A stretch of 64,000 nt of DNA, from assembly GCA_005502875.1 (NCBI GenBank), contig SCMV01000013.1, positions 1-64,000 on the forward strand, in the 5' to 3' direction. Under the pieces are notes generated by a model. That model was not told the origin of the DNA, searched no databases, and saw only the letters and a list, made by a program, of their open reading frames with translations. Source of the stretch: Comamonadaceae bacterium 2PF (GTDB lineage: Bacteria > Pseudomonadota > Gammaproteobacteria > Burkholderiales > Burkholderiaceae_C). Positions 55,335 to 64,000 of the stretch are shown here, one piece after another. Position 1 is the stretch's first letter. Each line of letters begins with the position of its first letter. The translations under genes were made by a program, and so were the position numbers.

Positions 55335-55415
55335 ATGGCCGCCGGCGTGCCGGTGGCCTCGACTGAACCCAAGGCCAACCCCGTGTTGGCCTTTTTTTTC
55401 GAATGCATCCGATGA
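55335..55415 (+). CDS. Possible leader frame upstream of pheS
   Basis: A 26-codon ATG-to-TGA frame begins at 55335 and its stop overlaps the pheS ATG (ATGA at 55412-55415). Its three consecutive Phe codons (55392-55400) are the T-run of the terminator itself. No Shine-Dalgarno is visible. It may be a PheM-like control peptide coupling to pheS, or a chance frame. Confidence 0.35.
   Translation: MAAGVPVASTEPKANPVLAFFFECIR
55371..55399 (+). terminator. Terminator/attenuator immediately before pheS
   Basis: AAGGCCAAC pairs with GTTGGCCTT (9 bp, loop CCCGT), followed by six further T. It ends 12 bases before the pheS start codon, leaving no room for another promoter, so read-through must be controlled. 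E. coli has an attenuator at the same place (pheM). Confidence 0.88.
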
Positions 55416-56461
55416 ACGACTCGTCCAGCGACCTGCAGACCCTGGTGCAATCGGCACAGTCCGCGTTCGACGCCGCCGCCACGCCTGCTGACCTCGAAAA
55501 CGCGAAGGCCCGTTTCCTGGGCAAGTCGGGCTCGCTCACCGATCTGCTCAAGGGCATGGCGGCCCTCAGCCCCGAAGACAAGAAGACCCGCGGTGCGGCC
55601 ATCAACCAGGCCAAGCAGCAGGTCGAAGCGCTGCTCAATGCGCGCCGCCAAGCCTTGGCCGATGCCGAGTTGGCGCAGCAGCTGCGCGCCGAATCGCTGG
55701 ACGTGAGCCTGCCCGGTCGCCGCCGAGGCGAAGGCGGCCTGCACCCTGTGTCGCTGAGCATCGAGCGCATCGAAGGCATCTTCGGCTCGATGGGTTTTGC
55801 CGTGGCCGATGGCCCCGAAATCGAAGGCGACTGGCACAACTTCACCGCGCTGAACACGCCTGAAGATCACCCCGCGCGCTCCATGCACGACACCTTCTAT
55901 GTTGAAGGCGGTCACCTGCTGCGCACGCACACCAGCCCGATGCAGGTGCGCTACGCCATGCAGCACGTGCAGGACCATGCCGAGCAGCTCGCCCGTGGTG
56001 AGCGCATCCCCGAGATCCGCGTGATCGCGCCGGGCCGCACCTACCGCGTCGACAGCGACGCCACCCACTCGCCGATGTTCCACCAGTGCGAAGGCCTGTG
56101 GATCGGCGAGTCGGTCAGCTTCACCGACCTCAAGGCCGTGCTGGGTGATTTCTTCAGCACCTTCTTCGAGACCGACGAGCTCGACATCCGCTTCCGCCCG
56201 TCCTTTTTCCCGTTCACCGAGCCTTCGGCCGAGGTGGACATCGCCTTCGCGTCCGGCCCGCTCAAGGGGCGCTGGCTGGAGGTGGGCGGCGCCGGCCAGG
56301 TGCACCCGAACGTGGTGCGCAATTTCGGCCTGGACCCCGAGCAGTACATTGGCTTTGCCTTTGGCCTGGGCCCCGATCGGCTCACCATGCTGCGCTATGG
56401 TGTGAACGACCTGCGCCTGTTCTACGAAGGCGACCTGCGTTTCCTGCAGCAGTTCCAGTGA
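55412..56461 (+). CDS. pheS: Phenylalanyl-tRNA synthetase alpha subunit
   Basis: 349 residues from the ATG at 55412 (an ATG three codons earlier is also possible). An N-terminal coiled coil ([22 protein letters not shown]), then the class II core: [51 protein letters not shown] and [29 protein letters not shown]. It forms the tetramer with PheT. No Shine-Dalgarno lies before it because the terminator occupies that space. PheT does not follow directly: an alcohol dehydrogenase gene lies between. Confidence 0.97.
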   Translation: MNDSSSDLQTLVQSAQSAFDAAATPADLENAKARFLGKSGSLTDLLKGMAALSPEDKKTRGAAINQAKQQVEALLNARRQALADAELAQQLRAESLDVSLPGRRRGEGGLHPVSLSIERIEGIFGSMGFAVADGPEIEGDWHNFTALNTPEDHPARSMHDTFYVEGGHLLRTHTSPMQVRYAMQHVQDHAEQLARGERIPEIRVIAPGRTYRVDSDATHSPMFHQCEGLWIGESVSFTDLKAVLGDFFSTFFETDELDIRFRPSFFPFTEPSAEVDIAFASGPLKGRWLEVGGAGQVHPNVVRNFGLDPEQYIGFAFGLGPDRLTMLRYGVNDLRLFYEGDLRFLQQFQ

Positions 56462-56552
56462 CGCTTTGAGCGAGGGCAGGGCGCCTGCCCTCCTCGAGCG
56501 TTCCGCTGCTTTGTGTGTCGATGTCTCCAACCTGTCTGATGAGGATGCCCGC

Positions 56553-57590
56553 ATGACCGCCACCGCCACGAGCCCGACCCTGATCCAGGCCTGGGCCGCT
56601 CAAGAAGCCGCCAAGCCCGTCGTGCCGTTCTCGTACGACCCGGGCCCGCTGGGCGCCGAAGAGGTCGAGATCCGCGTCGAGCATTGCGGGCTGTGCCACT
56701 CCGATCTCTCGCTGATCGACAACGAGTGGGGCTTCTCTGCCTACCCGATCGTCGGTGGCCACGAGGTGGTGGGCACGGTGGTGGGCCTGGGCGATCGCGC
56801 CAAGGGTTTGAAGCTCGGCCAGAAGGTGGGCCTGGGCTGGATGTCCATGAGCTGCCAGATCTGCCCGAGCTGCCTGAGCGGGCAGCCGCAGTTGTGCCGC
56901 GCCGGCATGCCGACCATCGTGGGTCACCATGGTGGCTTCGCCGAGAAGGTGCGCGCGCATTGGTTGTGGGTCAGCCCCATCCCCGAAGGGCTGGATCCGG
57001 CCAAGGCGGGCCCGCTGCTGTGCGGTGGCATCACGGTGTTCTCGCCCTTCCTGAATTTCGACATCAAGCCGGTTCACCGGGTGGGCGTGGTTGGCATCGG
57101 TGGCCTCGGCCACCTGGCGCTGAAGTTCGCGCGCGCTTGGGGTTGTGAGGTCACGGCCTTCACCTCCAGCGAGTCCAAGCGCGACGAGGCGCTGCAGTTG
57201 GGCGCGCACCGCGTGGTCTCGAGCACCGACCCGAAGTCGATGAAGGCCATCGCCGGCCAGCTTGACATGGTGCTGGTCACCGTCAACGTCATGCTCAACT
57301 GGAAGGCGCTGATGTCCACGCTGGCGCCCAACGGCCGCCTGCACCTGGTGGGCATCTTGCCTCAGCCGATGGAGGTCGAGGCCTTCCCGCTGATTGGCGG
57401 GCAGCGCAGCGTGTCGGGCTCGCCCACGGGCTCGCGCCAGGACATCGACACCATGCTGGCCTTCGCCGCGCGCCACGGCATCGAGCCGCAGACCGAACAT
57501 TTCCCGATGAGCCGCATCAACGAGGCCCTCGACCACCTGCGCGCCGGCAAGGCCCGCTACCGCGTGGTCCTGGACGCCGAACAGAACTGA
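56553..57590 (+). CDS. Zinc-dependent alcohol dehydrogenase (YahK/CAD-like) between pheS and pheT
   Basis: 345 residues from the ATG at 56553 (GAGGAT upstream). Catalytic zinc residues in [19 protein letters not shown] and GGHEVVG; structural zinc in [16 protein letters not shown] (four Cys); NADP-binding [18 protein letters not shown]. The group reduces aldehydes with NADPH, for example cinnamyl-type or other bulky aldehydes. It is on the same strand as pheS and pheT, 91 bases after pheS and 20 before pheT, so it should be co-transcribed. Confidence 0.92.
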   Translation: MTATATSPTLIQAWAAQEAAKPVVPFSYDPGPLGAEEVEIRVEHCGLCHSDLSLIDNEWGFSAYPIVGGHEVVGTVVGLGDRAKGLKLGQKVGLGWMSMSCQICPSCLSGQPQLCRAGMPTIVGHHGGFAEKVRAHWLWVSPIPEGLDPAKAGPLLCGGITVFSPFLNFDIKPVHRVGVVGIGGLGHLALKFARAWGCEVTAFTSSESKRDEALQLGAHRVVSSTDPKSMKAIAGQLDMVLVTVNVMLNWKALMSTLAPNGRLHLVGILPQPMEVEAFPLIGGQRSVSGSPTGSRQDIDTMLAFAARHGIEPQTEHFPMSRINEALDHLRAGKARYRVVLDAEQN

Positions 57591-57610
57591 ATCCCCAAGG
57601 ACCCCTTTCC

Positions 57611-60040
57611 ATGCAATTCCCCGAGTCCTGGTTGCGCACCTTCTGCAACCCCGATCTGAGCACGCAGCAACTGGCCGACCTGTTGACCATGGCCGGCCTG
57701 GAGGTCGAAGAGCTGCAGCCGGTGGCGCCGCACTTCACGGGCGTGGTCGTGGCCCAGGTGCTGGAAGTCGCCAAGCACCCGGACGCCGACCGCCTGAACG
57801 TGTGCAAGGTGGACGCGGGCACCGGCGAGGTGCTGCAGATCGTCTGTGGCGCGCCGAACGTGCGCCCTGGCATCAAGGTGCCTTGCGCGACGGTGGGCGC
57901 CGAGCTGCCCCCGGGCGCGGATGGCAAGCCCTTCGTCATCAAGAAGGGCAAGCTGCGTGGCGTGGAGAGCATGGGCATGCTGTGTTCGGCCAAGGAACTG
58001 GGCGTATCGGATGAGTCCAACGGACTGCACATCCTGGCCGATGACGCGCCGGTGGGCGTCAGCATCCGCGAGCACCTTCGGCTCGACGACACGCTGTTCA
58101 CGCTCAAGCTCACGCCCAACCTGGCGCACTGCCTGAGCGTGGCAGGCGTTGCGCGCGAGGTGTCTGCGCTGACGGGCTCGCCCCTGCACCTGCCGGCCAG
58201 CGAGCCGGTCAAGCCGGCCATCGACGACCGGCTGACGGTCAATGTCGAAGCCGCTGACCTGTGCGGTCGCTTCGGTGGCCGCGTGATCCGTGGCGTCAAC
58301 CCACAAGCCAAGACGCCTGAATGGATGGTTGAGCGCCTGGCCCGCTGCGGTCAGCGTTCGGTGTCGCCCCTGGTCGACATCTCCAACTACGTGATGTTCG
58401 AGCTGGGCCAGCCCTCGCACGTGTTCGACCTGGACAAGATCCACGGCGAGCTGACGGTGCGCTGGGCGCGCGCGGGCGAACAACTCAAGCTGCTCAATGG
58501 CAACACCATCACGCTGGACGAGCAAGTGGGCGTGATCGCCGATGCAAGCCAGGTCGAGTCACTTGCCGGCATCATGGGCGGCGACGCGACCGCCGTGGGC
58601 GATGACACCCGCAACGTCTACCTCGAGGCCGCTTTCTGGTGGCCCAAGGCCATCGCTGGGCGCGCGCGCCGCTACAACTTCTCCACCGATGCCTCGCACC
58701 GCTACGAGCGCGGCGTGGACCCGGCTCCCACGGCACAGCACATCGAGCGCATCACCCAGTTGATCCTCGACATTTGCGGTGGCGAGGCTGGCCCGCTGGA
58801 TGACCTGAAGGTGCACCTGCCTGAGCGCAAGCCCGTGACGCTGCGCCTGTCGCGCGCCCAGCGTGTCATCGGCATGCCGGTGAGCCTGGCCGAGGTGCAG
58901 GCGGTGTTCCAGCGCCTGGATCTGCCCTATGGCACGCAGGCCCAGGGCGAAGACACCCACCTCATCGTGACCCCGCCGAGCTGGCGCTTCGACATCCAGA
59001 TCGAGGAAGACCTGATCGAAGAGGTGGTGCGCGTCATCGGCTTTGACAAGCTGCCGCGCCGCGCGCCGAAGGCGCCGGTGGTCTCCGAGGTGCGCCCCGA
59101 AGCGCGTCGTGGCCTGTACGCCGTGCGCCGTGCCGTGGCCGCGCGTGGCTACCAGGAAGCCATCACCTTCAGCTTCGTCGAAGCCCGTTGGGAGGCCGAT
59201 TTCGCCGGCAACGCCAACCCCATCCAGTTGCTCAACCCCATCGCCAGCCAGCTGTCGGTGATGCGCTCGTCGCTGATCGGCAGCCTGGTCGAGGTGCTGC
59301 GCACGAACCTGGCTCGCAAGGCCGACCGCGTGCGCCTGTTCGAGGTGGGCCGCGTGTTCCGCCGCGACGCCTCCGTGGTCGATGGCATGCAGACGGTGGC
59401 AGGCTTTGATCAGCCCGTGCGCGTGGCGGGCCTGGCCCATGGCCCGGCCGATGCGCTGCAGTGGGGCCAGGCTGCGCGCCAGGTCGATTTCTTCGACGTC
59501 AAGGGCGATGTCGAGTCGCTGCTGGCGCCTGCGCAAGCCAGCTTCGTGGCCGCCGAGCACCCGGCCTTTCACCCCGGCCGTTGCGCCCAGGTGGTGGTCG
59601 ATGGCCGTGCCGTGGGTTTCGTGGGCGAGTTGCACCCCAAGTGGCGCCAGGCCTACGACCTGCCTCAGGCCCCCGTGCTGTTCGAGCTCGACGCCGATGC
59701 GTTGGTGCAGCGCCCGGTGCCGCGCTTCACGAGCGTGCCGCGCATGCAGTCCGTCTTCCGTGACCTGGCCCTGGTGGTCAACGACCGCACCGCGCACGAT
59801 GCCCTGATCGCAGCCATCCTGTCGGCTCAGGCCGATGGACTGGTGCGCGGCGCCCGCCTGTTCGACATTTACAAGCCCAAGCAAGCGGTGGCCGGCATCG
59901 CCGAAGACGAGCGCAGCCTGGCGGTGCGCATCGAGCTGCGTGACGACGAACAGACGCTCAACGACGAGCGCATCGAAGCGGCCGTGCAATCCGTGTTGCA
60001 GAATCTGGCGGAAAAGGTGGGCGCGCGCGTGCGCGCCTGA
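57611..60040 (+). CDS. pheT: Phenylalanyl-tRNA synthetase beta subunit
   Basis: 809 residues, full length. N-terminal tRNA-binding domain ([30 protein letters not shown]), B3/B4 editing domain, B5, the core-like domain and the C-terminal FDX-ACB anticodon-binding domain ([23 protein letters not shown]). AAGGAC precedes the ATG. It is followed by ihfA after 25 bases, as in many proteobacteria. Confidence 0.97.
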   Translation: MQFPESWLRTFCNPDLSTQQLADLLTMAGLEVEELQPVAPHFTGVVVAQVLEVAKHPDADRLNVCKVDAGTGEVLQIVCGAPNVRPGIKVPCATVGAELPPGADGKPFVIKKGKLRGVESMGMLCSAKELGVSDESNGLHILADDAPVGVSIREHLRLDDTLFTLKLTPNLAHCLSVAGVAREVSALTGSPLHLPASEPVKPAIDDRLTVNVEAADLCGRFGGRVIRGVNPQAKTPEWMVERLARCGQRSVSPLVDISNYVMFELGQPSHVFDLDKIHGELTVRWARAGEQLKLLNGNTITLDEQVGVIADASQVESLAGIMGGDATAVGDDTRNVYLEAAFWWPKAIAGRARRYNFSTDASHRYERGVDPAPTAQHIERITQLILDICGGEAGPLDDLKVHLPERKPVTLRLSRAQRVIGMPVSLAEVQAVFQRLDLPYGTQAQGEDTHLIVTPPSWRFDIQIEEDLIEEVVRVIGFDKLPRRAPKAPVVSEVRPEARRGLYAVRRAVAARGYQEAITFSFVEARWEADFAGNANPIQLLNPIASQLSVMRSSLIGSLVEVLRTNLARKADRVRLFEVGRVFRRDASVVDGMQTVAGFDQPVRVAGLAHGPADALQWGQAARQVDFFDVKGDVESLLAPAQASFVAAEHPAFHPGRCAQVVVDGRAVGFVGELHPKWRQAYDLPQAPVLFELDADALVQRPVPRFTSVPRMQSVFRDLALVVNDRTAHDALIAAILSAQADGLVRGARLFDIYKPKQAVAGIAEDERSLAVRIELRDDEQTLNDERIEAAVQSVLQNLAEKVGARVRA

Positions 60041-60065
60041 GGCGTGAGAAGGGGAGAGACCGCGC

Positions 60066-60425
60066 ATGAACGACAAGATCAGCGACCTGACGGTGCTGTT
60101 GCCGACCATCGAGACGCCCACGCTGACCAAGGCGGAGCTGTCCGAGTTGCTCTTCGAGCGGCTGGGCCTGAACAAGCGCGAGTCCAAGGACATGGTCGAG
60201 GCGTTCTTTGAGCTGATCAACGACACGCTGGTGCAGGGCACCGACGTGAAGCTGTCGGGATTCGGCAACTTCCAGATCCGCCAGAAGGCACCGCGCCCGG
60301 GGCGCAACCCGCGCACCGGCGAGGCCATCCCCATCAAGGCTCGCCAGGTGGTGACCTTCCACGCCAGTGCCAAGCTCAAAGGCATGGTGCAAGGTGACAT
60401 CCCCGTTGGGGACGACTTGGAGTAA
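60066..60425 (+). CDS. ihfA: Integration host factor alpha subunit
   Basis: 119 residues. [30 protein letters not shown] starts the HU/IHF fold, and [26 protein letters not shown] is the DNA-binding arm. The N-terminus is about 15 residues longer than E. coli IhfA. With the beta subunit it bends DNA; IHF assists sigma-54 promoters such as that of amt in this window. Confidence 0.96.
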   Translation: MNDKISDLTVLLPTIETPTLTKAELSELLFERLGLNKRESKDMVEAFFELINDTLVQGTDVKLSGFGNFQIRQKAPRPGRNPRTGEAIPIKARQVVTFHASAKLKGMVQGDIPVGDDLE

Positions 60426-60436
60426 AGTTTGAGGTC

Positions 60437-60470
60437 CTGTTGGAATCTGATTGATCTGACAGGCTTTTTT
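60437..60470 (+). terminator. Weak terminator between ihfA and the MerR gene
   Basis: CCTGT pairs with ACAGG (about 60437-60464) and is followed by CTTTTTTG. The short stem suggests partial termination or attenuation. Confidence 0.45.
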
Positions 60471-60498
60471 GCTTTGGCGTCCTCCAGCAGCAGGGAAC

Positions 60499-61020
60499 AT
60501 GGACCGAACCAGTCACGACCTTCCGCCGATCCCGGCCAAGCGCTACTTCACCATCGGTGAGGTCAGCGAGTTGTGCCGAGTGAAGCCGTATGTGCTCCGC
60601 TATTGGGAGCAGGAGTTCGTGCAGCTCAAGCCCATGAAGCGGCGCGGCAACCGTCGTTATTACCAGCACCATGAGGTGCTGCTGATTCGCCGCATCCGTG
60701 AGCTGTTGTACGAGCAGGGCTTCACGATCAGCGGGGCTCGCAACCGCCTGACCGAGTTGGGTCATGCAGCTCGCACGGAGCCGGATGACGACGATTTGGC
60801 CTTGCCTGACGCTGTGCTGGCATCGTCCGCCCTGATCGCTTCCGAGCGGCTGGCTGGTGGCCCGGCGTTGATGGCCTCGCGCGCTTTGCAGTCCTCGCCC
60901 TCGGTCATGGCCGAGTCTGCGTTCCTGTCGCCGGAGTTGCCAGACCTGTCAAAGTTGTCGCCAGAAGCTGCGGCCAGCTTGCGAATTTCCTTGTTGTCGA
61001 TTCGCGACCTGTTGTCGTGA
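60499..61020 (+). CDS. MerR family transcriptional regulator
   Basis: 173 residues from the ATG at 60499 (AGGGAA upstream). The MerR winged helix is at 14-85 (RYFTIGEVSELCRVKPYVLRYWEQEF, RRGNRRYYQHHEVLLIRRIRELLYEQGFTI). The C-terminal half is Ala/Ser/Leu-rich with no ligand Cys residues. This gene follows ihfA in most Burkholderiales and gammaproteobacteria; its regulon is not known. Confidence 0.9.
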   Translation: MDRTSHDLPPIPAKRYFTIGEVSELCRVKPYVLRYWEQEFVQLKPMKRRGNRRYYQHHEVLLIRRIRELLYEQGFTISGARNRLTELGHAARTEPDDDDLALPDAVLASSALIASERLAGGPALMASRALQSSPSVMAESAFLSPELPDLSKLSPEAAASLRISLLSIRDLLS

Positions 61021-61035
61021 ATGCGGGCGTTCAGC

Positions 61036-61065
61036 TTGAGAAGACGACAAAAAACATGCTATAGT
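61036..61065 (+). promoter_or_regulatory. Promoter of tRNA-Pro
   Basis: TTGAGA (61036-61041) and TATAGT (61060-61065) with an 18-bp spacer; the predicted start is near 61072, 5 bases before the mature tRNA. Confidence 0.75.
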
Positions 61066-61075
61066 CTAATTCTTG

Positions 61076-61153
<78 letters not shown>

Positions 61154-61163
61154 AGAAATCACG

Positions 61164-61194
61164 AGGGCCAGAAGGAAACTTCTGGCCCTTTCGT
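61164..61194. terminator. Terminator after tRNA-Pro
   Basis: An 11-bp stem AGGGCCAGAAG/CTTCTGGCCCT with a GAAA loop (61164-61189) followed by TTTCGTGTTT. It may also serve the convergent MerR gene. Confidence 0.75.
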
Positions 61195-61219
61195 GTTTCT
61201 GGATGACGACTTTGTCTCG

Positions 61220-62077
61220 TCAGCTGCCCGGGGCGTCTGGCCCGCGGGTCTGCTCGCACTGCATCTGGATCGCGCGATCGAATTCCTGCTGGAGCACCAC
61301 CGGGAATGCGGCGCTCACCGAACCAATGGCCAGCGGGCGCAGGCGCTCGAACAGGCCCTTGATCACTTCGGCCAGTCGCAAGTCAAAGCCACCGCTTGCG
61401 GCATTCGTCTCGCCGCTGGCTGCGGGCCCGCCACGCTGCACGTGGTTTTCCGTGACCGTGCGCACCATGGCGATGAACAGTTGCTCGACATAGGCCCTCG
61501 CAATCGAGCGACTGTGCCGGATGAGCTCGTCCTGCAGGTCAAGCACGGTGTTGAGCGGAACGTCGAGTTCGGCCAGCTGGATGCCGATGCGCTCAAGCGC
61601 TGGCGAGAGCATTTCCACTTCGTCAGGTCCGACGCGTCGGTACAGGCCGTTTTCACTGAGCCTGTCTTTTTGCTGCTGTGTGGCGGGCTGGGCCCAGTGC
61701 GATGCCATCTCCGAGAGCGCCTTGCGCAAAGGCTTCTCGACGGTGAAGAAGGTGGTCGAGAACAGGTGACTGACCAAGGAGTACTCGCTCCAGGCGCCAT
61801 CGGGTGTGCCGGTGAGCATGTCCTTGATGGTGTCGAGCTTGAAGCCTTGCTTGCGCAGGTCGCGGATGAGCTCGAGTTTGCCCAGGTGCTCGGCGTTGTA
61901 CAGCGCCGTGCGGCCTTGCAGGCGTGGCGGTGGCATCAGGCCCGCAGTCTGGTAGGCGCGCACGTTGCGCACGCTCACACCAGTGCGCTCGGACAGCGCT
62001 TCGACGGTGAATTCGCCGACCTCAGGGGAGGGCGCTTCTCGGGGAAGACGAGCCGCGCGCATCTTTTTTTCGGACAT
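61220..62077 (-). CDS. MerR family transcriptional regulator (large)
   Basis: 285 residues from the ATG at 62077. The MerR helix-turn-helix lies at about 23-95 (EFTVEALSERTGVSVRNVRAYQTAGLMPPP, GRTALYNAEHLGKLELIRDLRKQGFKLDTI). The remaining 190 residues form a helical effector domain with no Cys cluster. Target genes unknown; ubiE lies 88 bases downstream on the same strand's upstream side. Two ATGs lie within five codons (MSEKKM). Confidence 0.85.
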   Translation of the reverse strand: MSEKKMRAARLPREAPSPEVGEFTVEALSERTGVSVRNVRAYQTAGLMPPPRLQGRTALYNAEHLGKLELIRDLRKQGFKLDTIKDMLTGTPDGAWSEYSLVSHLFSTTFFTVEKPLRKALSEMASHWAQPATQQQKDRLSENGLYRRVGPDEVEMLSPALERIGIQLAELDVPLNTVLDLQDELIRHSRSIARAYVEQLFIAMVRTVTENHVQRGGPAASGETNAASGGFDLRLAEVIKGLFERLRPLAIGSVSAAFPVVLQQEFDRAIQMQCEQTRGPDAPGS

Positions 62078-62164
62078 GTTCGTGGGCCAATGGGACAGGC
62101 TGGCCAATGATAGCGAGACCTGCACCGAAGGCCGTCAAACGTCAGGCGGGCGGCCGCGCCGAAA

Positions 62165-62896
62165 TCAGCATTTGATGCCCAGGTGCAAGGCCACGACCCC
62201 ACCGGTCATGTTGTGAACGTCGACGTGGCCGAAGCCTGCCGTCTTCATCATGGCCTTGAGGGTGGCCTGGTCGGGGTGCATGCGGATCGACTCGGCCAGG
62301 TACTGGTAGCTGGCGGCATCGCCAGCGACGAACTGGCCCAGGCGGGGCAGGACCTTGAACGAGTACCAGTCGTAGGCCTTCTCGAGCGGCTTGGCCACCT
62401 TCGAGAACTCCAGCACCAGCAGGCGGCCGCCCGGCTTGAGCACGCGGCACATCTCGGCCAGGGCGGCGTCCTTGTGCGTCATGTTGCGCAGGCCGAAAGC
62501 CACGGTGACGATGTCGAAGGTCTCGGACGGGAAGGGCAGTTTCTCGGCGTCGCACAGCGTGGTGGGCAGCGCCAGGCCCTTGTTGAGCAGGCGGTCGCGG
62601 CCGGTGCTCAGCATGGCTTCGTTGATGTCGGTGTGCACGACCGTGCCGGTGGGCCCCACGCGGGCAGCGAAGGCTTCGGACAGGTCGCCTGTGCCCCCGG
62701 CGATGTCGAGCACCTTGTGGCCTTCGCGCACGCCGCTGGCCGCGATGGTGTAGGCCTTCCAGAGGCGGTGCATGCCCATCGACATCAGGTCGTTCATGAC
62801 GTCGTACTTGTTGGCCACCGAGTCGAAGACGCCGCGCACGCGCTGGGCCTTCTGGGACTCGTCAACCTGCTGGAAACCGAAATGCGTGGAGCTCAT
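62165..62896 (-). CDS. ubiE: Ubiquinone/menaquinone biosynthesis C-methyltransferase
   Basis: 243 residues from the ATG at 62896 (MSSTHFGFQ); another ATG lies three codons upstream. [20 protein letters not shown] opens the family; [11 protein letters not shown] is the SAM-binding motif [14 protein letters not shown] and [16 protein letters not shown] follow. It methylates the ubiquinone precursor (and demethylmenaquinone in other bacteria). Confidence 0.96.
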   Translation of the reverse strand: MSSTHFGFQQVDESQKAQRVRGVFDSVANKYDVMNDLMSMGMHRLWKAYTIAASGVREGHKVLDIAGGTGDLSEAFAARVGPTGTVVHTDINEAMLSTGRDRLLNKGLALPTTLCDAEKLPFPSETFDIVTVAFGLRNMTHKDAALAEMCRVLKPGGRLLVLEFSKVAKPLEKAYDWYSFKVLPRLGQFVAGDAASYQYLAESIRMHPDQATLKAMMKTAGFGHVDVHNMTGGVVALHLGIKC

Positions 62897-62906
62897 GGGC
62901 GGCATC

Positions 62907-64000
62907 TTAAACGTTAGCGGGCGAGGGCTGAAGGGCTTGCGCGCAAGCCATGGCGCTGGCCCAGGCCCACTGGAAGTTGTAGCCGCCCAGCCAGCCGGTG
63001 ATGTCCACGACCTCGCCGATGAAATGCAGGCCTGGCACCAGGCGGCTTTCCATGCTTTGCTGTTGCAACTCGCGGGTGTCGACACCGCCGATCGTGACCT
63101 CGGCTTTGGCGTAGCCTTCGGTGCCAGAGGGGGTGATGGACCAGGCGTTGGCGGCTTGCCCCAAGGCTTCCAGGTCCTTGTCCTTGAGTTCGGCCAGCGC
63201 GGCCTGTGGCTGCAGGGCTGGCTGGCTGTGCGCCATCTGCGCCAGCCAGGTCTGCGCCAGGCGTTGCGGCACGGCTTCGCCCAGGGCCAGGCCCCAGGCG
63301 GTGGACAGCTGCTTGCGCGAGCCGGCCTTGGCGGCCTTGAGTTCGCCCGCCAGGTCGTGCGTGGGGCTCAGGTTGATGGTGAGCGACTGGCCTGGCTGCC
63401 AGTGGCTGGAGATCTGCAGCACGCCCGGGCCGCTCAGGCCGCGATGGGTGAAGAGCAGGTCTTCGGTGAAGCGCGCGAGGTGGGGGCCCTTGGCCCTTGC
63501 GCCACGCTGCACGGGTGGCACGGTGGTGGGTGTTTCGATGACGACTTCAAGCGAGAGCCCGGCCAGCTCGACGAAAGGCGCCCAGGTGGCTGCGTCGAAG
63601 GTCAGGGGCACGAGGGCAGGTCGCAGCGGCACGATGCGGTGGCCGAGCTCGCGCGCCCAGCGCTGGCCGGCGTCGGTGGCGCCGATCTTGGGGATCGATG
63701 GGCCGCCGGTGGCCACCACGACCTGGTGGGTGCGCAGCACGCCTCGGTCGGTGTCGAGTTCGAATCGGCTGCCGTCTTCGGCCTGCAAACCCAAGGGCCG
63801 GATGCCATCGACGCGGCAGGGCTGCCAGCGCTGCACGCCACCAGCCTCGCATTCACGCAGCAGCAGCTGGATGATGTCGTCAGCGCGGTGGTCGCAAAAG
63901 AGCTGGCCTCGGTGCTTCTCGTGCCAGCGCACGCCGTGGCGTTCGATCAGACCGATGAAATCTTGAGGCGTGTAGCTGCTCAGGGCCGAGCGGCAGAAGG
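62907..64000 (-). CDS. HI0933-like FAD-dependent oxidoreductase (partial, 5' end beyond window)
   Basis: The frame continues to the window edge, upstream of the last internal start at 63932, with [19 protein letters not shown], so the N-terminal FAD-binding part is missing. Seen: [63 protein letters not shown] and the C-terminal [28 protein letters not shown], which are HI0933/YhiN family signatures. The function of the family is unclear. It ends 10 bases before ubiE. Confidence 0.9.
   Translation of the reverse strand, partial: FCRSALSSYTPQDFIGLIERHGVRWHEKHRGQLFCDHRADDIIQLLLRECEAGGVQRWQPCRVDGIRPLGLQAEDGSRFELDTDRGVLRTHQVVVATGGPSIPKIGATDAGQRWARELGHRIVPLRPALVPLTFDAATWAPFVELAGLSLEVVIETPTTVPPVQRGARAKGPHLARFTEDLLFTHRGLSGPGVLQISSHWQPGQSLTINLSPTHDLAGELKAAKAGSRKQLSTAWGLALGEAVPQRLAQTWLAQMAHSQPALQPQAALAELKDKDLEALGQAANAWSITPSGTEGYAKAEVTIGGVDTRELQQQSMESRLVPGLHFIGEVVDITGWLGGYNFQWAWASAMACAQALQPSPANV

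Overview
The window is high-GC DNA of Burkholderiales type. The block thrS-infC-rpmI-rplT-pheS-pheT-ihfA-merR-tRNA-Pro, a phasin, an aat-bpt pair, an OmpR/EnvZ-like pair and a PEP-CTERM/exosortase-type exopolysaccharide locus together suggest a free-living, PHB-storing betaproteobacterium of the Aquabacterium/Leptothrix/Ideonella kind. The species call is inference; no 16S gene is present. Almost all the DNA is coding. I see no insertion sequence, CRISPR array or phage.

Bases 1-4664 (minus strand) hold a four-gene membrane module: a flippase-like membrane protein, a polyprenyl-phosphate GT2 glycosyltransferase, an ArnT-like GT39 transferase and a PAP2 phosphatase cut by the window edge. Bases 4761-13308 (minus) hold the conserved core of a PEP-CTERM-associated exopolysaccharide locus: outer-membrane export lipoprotein, chain-length protein, tyrosine autokinase, beta-barrel protein, an ATPase fused to a degenerate UDP-GlcNAc 2-epimerase-like domain, and the initiating sugar-phosphate transferase. 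A lone beta-helix lipoprotein (13546-15390) follows. Next comes a nine-gene, tightly overlapping minus-strand operon (15614-26481) with glycosyltransferases, an O-antigen-type polymerase/ligase, two acyltransferase-3 proteins, an MBOAT/SGNH pair and an unrecognised deacetylase-like protein. Two more glycosyltransferases close the region at 28859. No exosortase is seen here, but two proteins with C-terminal PEP-CTERM signals are encoded further on: a small surface protein and a trypsin-like protease.

Bases 29039-46715 are mixed core and accessory genes: rraA, serB, tfoX, mfd, ispD and ispF (separated by a Phd/zeta toxin-antitoxin pair, the protease and an amt gene with NtrC/sigma-54 signals), the sensor/regulator pair, a SIMPL protein, the two N-end-rule aminoacyl transferases, phasin and pyrophosphatase. 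Bases 46977-61153 hold isocitrate lyase and the translation operon. thrS is preceded by what looks like a complete threonine attenuator: a Thr-rich leader peptide, an antiterminator and a terminator. A hybrid kinase on the opposite strand separates thrS from infC, and an alcohol dehydrogenase sits between pheS and pheT. The window ends with a MerR regulator, ubiE and a partial HI0933-type flavoprotein.

The observations most worth pursuing are the ATPase/pseudo-epimerase fusion in the exopolysaccharide operon, the thrS attenuator, the unusual pheS terminator with overlapping leader frame, and the deacetylase-like protein heading the surface-polysaccharide operon.
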